DNA of 64,000 bases from an uncultured Cytophagales bacterium. Its GTDB lineage: Bacteria > Bacteroidota > Bacteroidia > Cytophagales > Cyclobacteriaceae. The notes under the pieces are model-generated. The model was not told the origin of the DNA, ran no database searches, and was given only the letters and a program-made list of their open reading frames with translations. The stretch is from the NCBI GenBank assembly GCA_913057175.1, contig CAJXNP010000001.1, forward strand, positions 434,001-498,000, read 5' to 3'. Shown here in pieces: positions 62,579 through 64,000 of this stretch. The translations under genes and the position numbers were made by a program. How positions within the stretch are numbered: the stretch's first letter is position 1; each line of letters starts with the position of its first letter.

Positions 62579-63835
62579 TCATGTATTTAATTCAATTATC
62601 GTATTTAAGAGCACGTTTGCTCCATTTTCTATGTCTTTGTAATCCGTCCATTCATGTGGCGAGTGGCTCACCCCTCCTTTGCTGGGTACAAAGAGCATAC
62701 CTACCGGAGTGATGTTTGACACCATTTGAGCATCATGAGCCGCTCCGCTGGGCATCTTAATATATTTTAAATGTTGCTCTTTTGCAACTCTTTCAAACGC
62801 GCTGATTAATTCCTTTTCACAAGCAACAGGATTGATCCAGCTTAATTCTTCAAAATCAAACATCAGGTTTCTCCTTCTGGCGATCGCCGACAATGCTTTC
62901 CGGCTGGCATCCTGCAGTTCCTTCATGATATCTGCAGAGACATCCCTCACATCCAATGAGAACCTGACTTCACCCGGTACTGTATTAGCCGAACCGGGAT
63001 AGAGCTGAACTTTCCCAATGGTCATCCTGGAGTCATCGGAACCATTCTCATCAATGATCCGGGGAATTTCGTGAGCAAAATCGGCCAATCCCATGAAAGC
63101 ATCATTTCGCATATCCATAGGAGTTGTACCGGCATGATTGGACATTCCAGTCAGGGTAACCTGCCACTTAAACAACCCGGTAATATCTGTAACAATCCCT
63201 AGTTCGAGATGCTTTTGGTCCAATACCGGGCCTTGTTCAATATGCAATTCAAGAAAATACTTCAATTCGTTGGTATGACGTGCTGCATCCAATGCCTTAT
63301 ATGGATCATAGCCCAGTTCTTTCAATGCATCTTTCAGCTTAACGCCATCCAAATCAGATGCTTCTTCCAGATAACCGGGCGTCATCATTCCCGAAAAGGA
63401 ACGTGAACCAAACATTCCTCCGAATCTACCTTCCTCGTCGCTAAATGAAATAAGTTCCAAAGGGTTTTCTAATGGAATATCCAGCTCTTTTATTCTCTGA
63501 AGACATTCCAGCCCGATCAAAACACCGAGCGTTCCATCAAGTGCGCCGGCATTTGGAACAGTGTCCGTATGAGAACCCACGACTATCGAAGGACCTTCCT
63601 TCTGACCAGGCAATCTCCCAACAACGTTCAATGCACCGTCGAGTTGTGCCTGTAGCCCAATGTTTTTAATTTTTTCCAGGAGCCATAATCTTGCCTGGTA
63701 ATCCTCCCGTGTAAAGCCCATTCGGTCAATCCCACCATGATCGTTCTTGCCAATTTTGGAAAGCTCAATAATGTTATCTTTCAGGCGATGTATGTCTACC
63801 TGTACATTCTCATTTACCTTTTCTGTTACTTTCAC
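62579..63835 (-). CDS. M20-family Zn amidohydrolase (allantoate amidohydrolase / N-carbamoyl-amino-acid hydrolase type)
   Basis: A 418-residue enzyme of the HyuC/AllC family. Metal ligands: H89 (VVGSHTDTVPNAG), D100 (GALDGTLG), E134/E135 (FSDEEGRFGG), the His of ELHIEQGPVLD and the His of SGAAHDAQM near the C-terminus (SGAAHDAQ is specific to this group). It removes a carbamoyl group from allantoate, ureidopropionate or N-carbamoyl amino acids; which one cannot be told. The start is a GTG at 63835 that overlaps the TGA of the upstream gene (GTGA), so the genes are translationally coupled. Confidence 0.92.
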   Translation of the reverse strand: MKVTEKVNENVQVDIHRLKDNIIELSKIGKNDHGGIDRMGFTREDYQARLWLLEKIKNIGLQAQLDGALNVVGRLPGQKEGPSIVVGSHTDTVPNAGALDGTLGVLIGLECLQRIKELDIPLENPLELISFSDEEGRFGGMFGSRSFSGMMTPGYLEEASDLDGVKLKDALKELGYDPYKALDAARHTNELKYFLELHIEQGPVLDQKHLELGIVTDITGLFKWQVTLTGMSNHAGTTPMDMRNDAFMGLADFAHEIPRIIDENGSDDSRMTIGKVQLYPGSANTVPGEVRFSLDVRDVSADIMKELQDASRKALSAIARRRNLMFDFEELSWINPVACEKELISAFERVAKEQHLKYIKMPSGAAHDAQMVSNITPVGMLFVPSKGGVSHSPHEWTDYKDIENGANVLLNTIIELNT

Positions 63836-64000
63836 GACTGTTTAATTACTGGAATTTCAATTTCCTCATCCGTAAGAAAGTGATCATGCAATATATGCAA
63901 TCCCAAAATATGATTGATCAAAGCATCTTTCCTCACCAGCGACACTGAATCTTTATCCTGATTGTAATCATCAAAGAATTTTGTCAATCTTTTCACATCG
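63832..64000 (-). CDS. 3' end of an unidentified gene (runs off the right edge)
   Basis: The minus-strand frame is open from the window end to a TGA at 63832-63834, giving the last 55 residues (DVKRLTKFFDDYNQDKDSVS and on, ending HDHFLTDEEIEIPVIKQS). The stop overlaps the GTG start of the amidohydrolase gene, so it belongs to the same operon. The fragment has a His-rich segment (NHILGLHILHDHFL), but I do not recognise the family. Purine or pyrimidine catabolism is the natural guess from the neighbours. Confidence 0.6.
   Translation of the reverse strand, partial: DVKRLTKFFDDYNQDKDSVSLVRKDALINHILGLHILHDHFLTDEEIEIPVIKQS

Noticed and set aside
1-64000. tRNA, rRNA or known riboswitches
   Set aside because: Intergenic regions were read for cloverleaf, rRNA-like and common riboswitch patterns by eye; none was recognised. 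A covariance-model scan would be needed to exclude them.

Overview
This window looks like a chromosomal segment of a gliding or surface-active Bacteroidota, most likely a marine or soil Cytophagales-type bacterium. The evidence is family-level: two PorP/SprF type IX secretion (T9SS) partner proteins, two cargo proteins with gliding-motility-associated (CHU_C, type B) C-terminal domains, a 27-unit SprB-repeat protein, a Bacteroidota HU-like protein, a YpdA-type FAD reductase, and candidate -7 boxes of the Bacteroidota form TAnnTTTG. No tRNA, rRNA, CRISPR array or prophage was seen.

Layout. 0-2 kb: a 3' gene fragment, an acidic hypothetical and a porT-like beta-barrel. 2.3-17.8 kb: a four-gene same-strand T9SS locus (PorP/SprF with a SPOR-like tail, a 1.06 kaa FG-GAP/PKD cargo, a 3174-residue lectin plus repeat cargo, a second PorP/SprF). 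17.8-24.8 kb: a 4-TM holin-like protein, an intact REP-associated transposase, YpdA-like reductase, HU-like protein, gamma-carbonic anhydrase, PabB and MiaB. 24.8-28.0 kb: an envelope operon following miaB (sigma-54 activator, LptE, an acidic TPR-like protein, SecG). 28-41 kb: a four-helix-bundle protein, GH15 enzyme, M48 lipoprotein, FAH-family hydrolase, M23 peptidase, Bcp, a frameshifted second REP-associated transposase, a POT peptide transporter, PckA, and a TrpF-like protein lacking the catalytic Cys. 41-51 kb: a UbiB-like kinase, phasin-like and TerB-like proteins, then the 2236-residue SprB-repeat/OmpA protein with a strong terminator. 51-64 kb: small hypotheticals, a DEAD-box helicase, a bile-acid:Na+ symporter-family protein, HicBA, a DUF2723 membrane protein, a histidine kinase/response regulator pair, and the start of a hydantoinase/isochorismatase-type catabolic operon running off the right edge.

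The least expected structure is non-coding. Six short-period arrays (7-bp units of GGTTGCG type, or 8-bp units) lie 0-8 bp beyond the stop codon of six unrelated genes (ypdA-like, gamma-CA, secG, GH15, helicase, symporter). Every one is in the G/T-rich orientation on the sense strand of the gene it follows. Two transposase loci have their own hairpin families, arranged symmetrically on both sides. A 22-bp, five-copy iteron-like repeat sits downstream of the HU-like gene. In the SprB/OmpA protein, cysteine losses occur in adjacent repeat pairs (5/6 and 17/18).

Functionally the window mixes housekeeping genes with cell-surface genes. The T9SS locus and the SprB/OmpA rod are surface modules. LptE, SecG, M23, M48, DUF2723 and the two-component system are envelope functions. 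Assignments come from motif recognition in the translated sequence; no database search was run.
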